NCBI RefSeq assembly: GCF_004331265.1
Contig: NZ_SJOO01000006.1
Coordinates: 62,001 to 126,000, forward strand
Source of the DNA: Enterobacter wuhouensis
GTDB lineage: Bacteria; Pseudomonadota; Gammaproteobacteria; Enterobacterales; Enterobacteriaceae
DNA length: 64,000 bases
Reading direction: 5' to 3'
A model generated the notes under the pieces. It made no database searches. It was not told the DNA's origin and saw only the letters and a program-made list of their open reading frames with translations. This document shows, in pieces, positions 62,563 to 64,000 of this stretch. The translations under genes were made by a program, and so were the position numbers. Position 1 is the first letter of the stretch. The number at the start of each line of letters is the position of its first letter.

Positions 62563-64000
62563 TCTGCTCCTGATGAGCGCGGCTGCCCAGGCGCAGCAGA
62601 TGCCCTATTTCGCCATTAATAATCCCGACAATAACGGTACGGGAAACTCCGCCGCGCTGTTTAGCCTGAACAGCACCTCGACCTCGTTTTTACACGGGTC
62701 CCGGGAGTGGCCGTCGCTGAGTGCGAAAACCAACAACGGGGTAGCCACCTACATCCCGGACAACAGCTTCAGCGGCCCCGCGGGCAGCGCGCTGACGATA
62801 AACTTTGCCGTGACGGGGTCCAGCGCCTCGCCGTTCTTTAAAGGTACGGCCTGTTCATCCAACTGCGGCACGAGCGGCTATAGCCCGACGACAAGCTACA
62901 GCGACACCTCGATGGTGGTAAAGCCGCCGGTGATCGAGCCGGGTACGTCCTATGGCCGCTGGGTGCTGGGCGATCCATTCTTTAACTACCTGCTCAATTC
63001 CGCGCCGGGCGATGAGGTCACCATTACCTCCACGCCGCAAATTAGCTCGATCAACAAGGTCACGACCACCAACACCCTGCATAAGGTAGGGACGCTGACG
63101 ATGACCAACTCCCGTGCGCTCAACCTGGGGATTGACCCGATCAGCGGGGAAGTCACCATTGTCGACGGTTCCACCGGCGCCGCCTGCACCAAATACACGC
63201 GCAATACGGTGTCGGGCGTGCTCTGCGAACTGCTGGAGTACACCTTTGTCGGGGAGGATATCACCGGCTACAGCCCGGGCCTGGCGCTGACCTCATCGCG
63301 CGTGAATGGCGTGCTGCAGTCGCACATGAACGGCGGTACGGGCCTGGCTGCCGAGCTGACCTTTGATGAGAGCAACTGGTACAGCATCTCCGGCGGCATC
63401 CTGAGCGACACCCGCGTGCTGGCGAACACCTTCCTCGCGGCACCGCAGAAAAACGGTGGAAAAGCGTACCTCAAAATCTTCCTGCCTAAGGCGCTGATCA
63501 TGAGCGTGGCGCAGGCAGGGGACGGCAGCAGCATTGGCAATATCGTCAGCCTGTGCCTGACGCCGGGCAACAGCTCGCTGGCTGCCGACTTCTGCTTCCA
63601 GCCGGGTGGCGGGCTGGTGATTAACCCCATCCAGCCGGGGCTGGCGATTGTGCCTGACAATCCTGATTACACCCTCGATCCGAACGGTCTGGGCGGTTCC
63701 GGGAAAGGCATTATTGGCGAAACGCCCATTGAGATCCCCTACACCATTACCTACAGCGGCGCGCAAAAAGATGCGGCGATAGCGGTAACGGTAAAAGTGA
63801 CCGGGCCGACGCAGAGCCTGAACGGGGTGGACTACTGCGCGTTCAGCGGCAACGGCTTTACGGTGCCCATCCCGGGTAACGTGCTGGTGGGGAAAAGCCA
63901 GACGCTGATGGCGCACAACTGTAAGGGTGAAGTGCTCCAGGTGCCGGCCCCGGCCACGCACGCGGAGGAGTGGAACAAAATTAGCTCTGGCGTGACGGAC
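62537..64000 (+). CDS. ecpD: ECP tip protein EcpD (partial)
   Basis: The frame is open from ATG 62537 to the window end, 488 codons without a stop; E. coli EcpD is about 547 residues, so roughly 60 are missing. Signal peptide MMKKIFALNLLLMSAAAQAQ. It has N- and C-terminal beta-sandwich domains with paired cysteines (TACSSNCGTSG; GAACTKYTRN...LCELLEYTF). EcpD is the polymerised tip adhesin of the common pilus. It starts inside the usher gene. Confidence 0.88.
   Translation, partial: MMKKIFALNLLLMSAAAQAQQMPYFAINNPDNNGTGNSAALFSLNSTSTSFLHGSREWPSLSAKTNNGVATYIPDNSFSGPAGSALTINFAVTGSSASPFFKGTACSSNCGTSGYSPTTSYSDTSMVVKPPVIEPGTSYGRWVLGDPFFNYLLNSAPGDEVTITSTPQISSINKVTTTNTLHKVGTLTMTNSRALNLGIDPISGEVTIVDGSTGAACTKYTRNTVSGVLCELLEYTFVGEDITGYSPGLALTSSRVNGVLQSHMNGGTGLAAELTFDESNWYSISGGILSDTRVLANTFLAAPQKNGGKAYLKIFLPKALIMSVAQAGDGSSIGNIVSLCLTPGNSSLAADFCFQPGGGLVINPIQPGLAIVPDNPDYTLDPNGLGGSGKGIIGETPIEIPYTITYSGAQKDAAIAVTVKVTGPTQSLNGVDYCAFSGNGFTVPIPGNVLVGKSQTLMAHNCKGEVLQVPAPATHAEEWNKISSGVTD

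Overview
The window is chromosomal DNA of an Enterobacteriaceae member, most likely Enterobacter or a close relative. The backbone follows the E. coli K-12 gene order around emrD, ilvBN, uhp, nepI and nlpA: yidG (3' end), emrD, tisB/istR, ivbL-ilvB-ilvN, uhpA-uhpB-uhpC-uhpT, yicN, nepI, yicL, yicS, nlpA. Protein identity to the E. coli versions, as I remember them, is high and the codon usage is GC-rich. REP elements, an LexA/SOS-controlled toxin locus and a valine/leucine attenuator leader also fit. Genus is an inference; no rRNA or tRNA gene is present.

Layout. 1-6450: yidG end, divergent dsdA/dsdC (D-serine catabolism, no dsdX here), a secreted GH5-like hydrolase running into emrD from the opposite strand, a DMT transporter and a GNAT enzyme. 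6450-6980: the complete SOS-induced tisB toxin, LexA box and IstR-1 antitoxin RNA. 6980-8690: an AT-rich island with an orphan Hcp (type VI secretion tube protein) and two unknown genes, lying between istR and ivbL. 8740-16025: ivbL-ilvBN and the uhp hexose-phosphate system. 16200-20516: a second type VI cargo module (DUF4123 adaptor, three tandem DUF3304 proteins, a Tle1-like/DUF2235 protein) between uhpT and yicN. 21089-29185: a LysR-controlled operon of eight genes centred on an AfsA-type protein, plus a convergent aldo/keto reductase. 29393-31604: nepI and yicL. 31755-37870: beta-glucoside PTS operon with porin and LacI regulator. 37917-38213: yicS. 38334-44647: RND tripartite efflux system (eefRABC-like). 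44834-48255: GNAT, TetR/MFS pair, VapBC. 48424-49224: nlpA. 49235-56711: fimbrial regulators (EAL, two LuxR-type) and a chaperone-usher operon. 57086-64000: MarT/FidL-like membrane regulators and an ECP-type alpha-fimbria operon (ecpABCD), cut by the window end.

The window thus alternates conserved core with accessory cassettes inserted at intergenic points: two type VI cargo modules, one putative small-molecule cluster, a sugar PTS, efflux systems, a toxin-antitoxin pair and two fimbriae. The most unusual cassette is 21089-29185. An AfsA-family hotdog protein (the A-factor / gamma-butyrolactone synthase family of Streptomyces) is co-transcribed with a thiolase, a HAD phosphatase, a tautomerase, a carboxymuconolactone-decarboxylase-like protein and an MFS exporter, and faces an aldo/keto reductase. 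Together these could make and export a butenolide or butyrolactone-type molecule, which would be unexpected in this family of bacteria. The second most unusual point is the Tle1-like protein, whose nucleophile elbow reads G-F-D-M-G instead of G-x-S-x-G.
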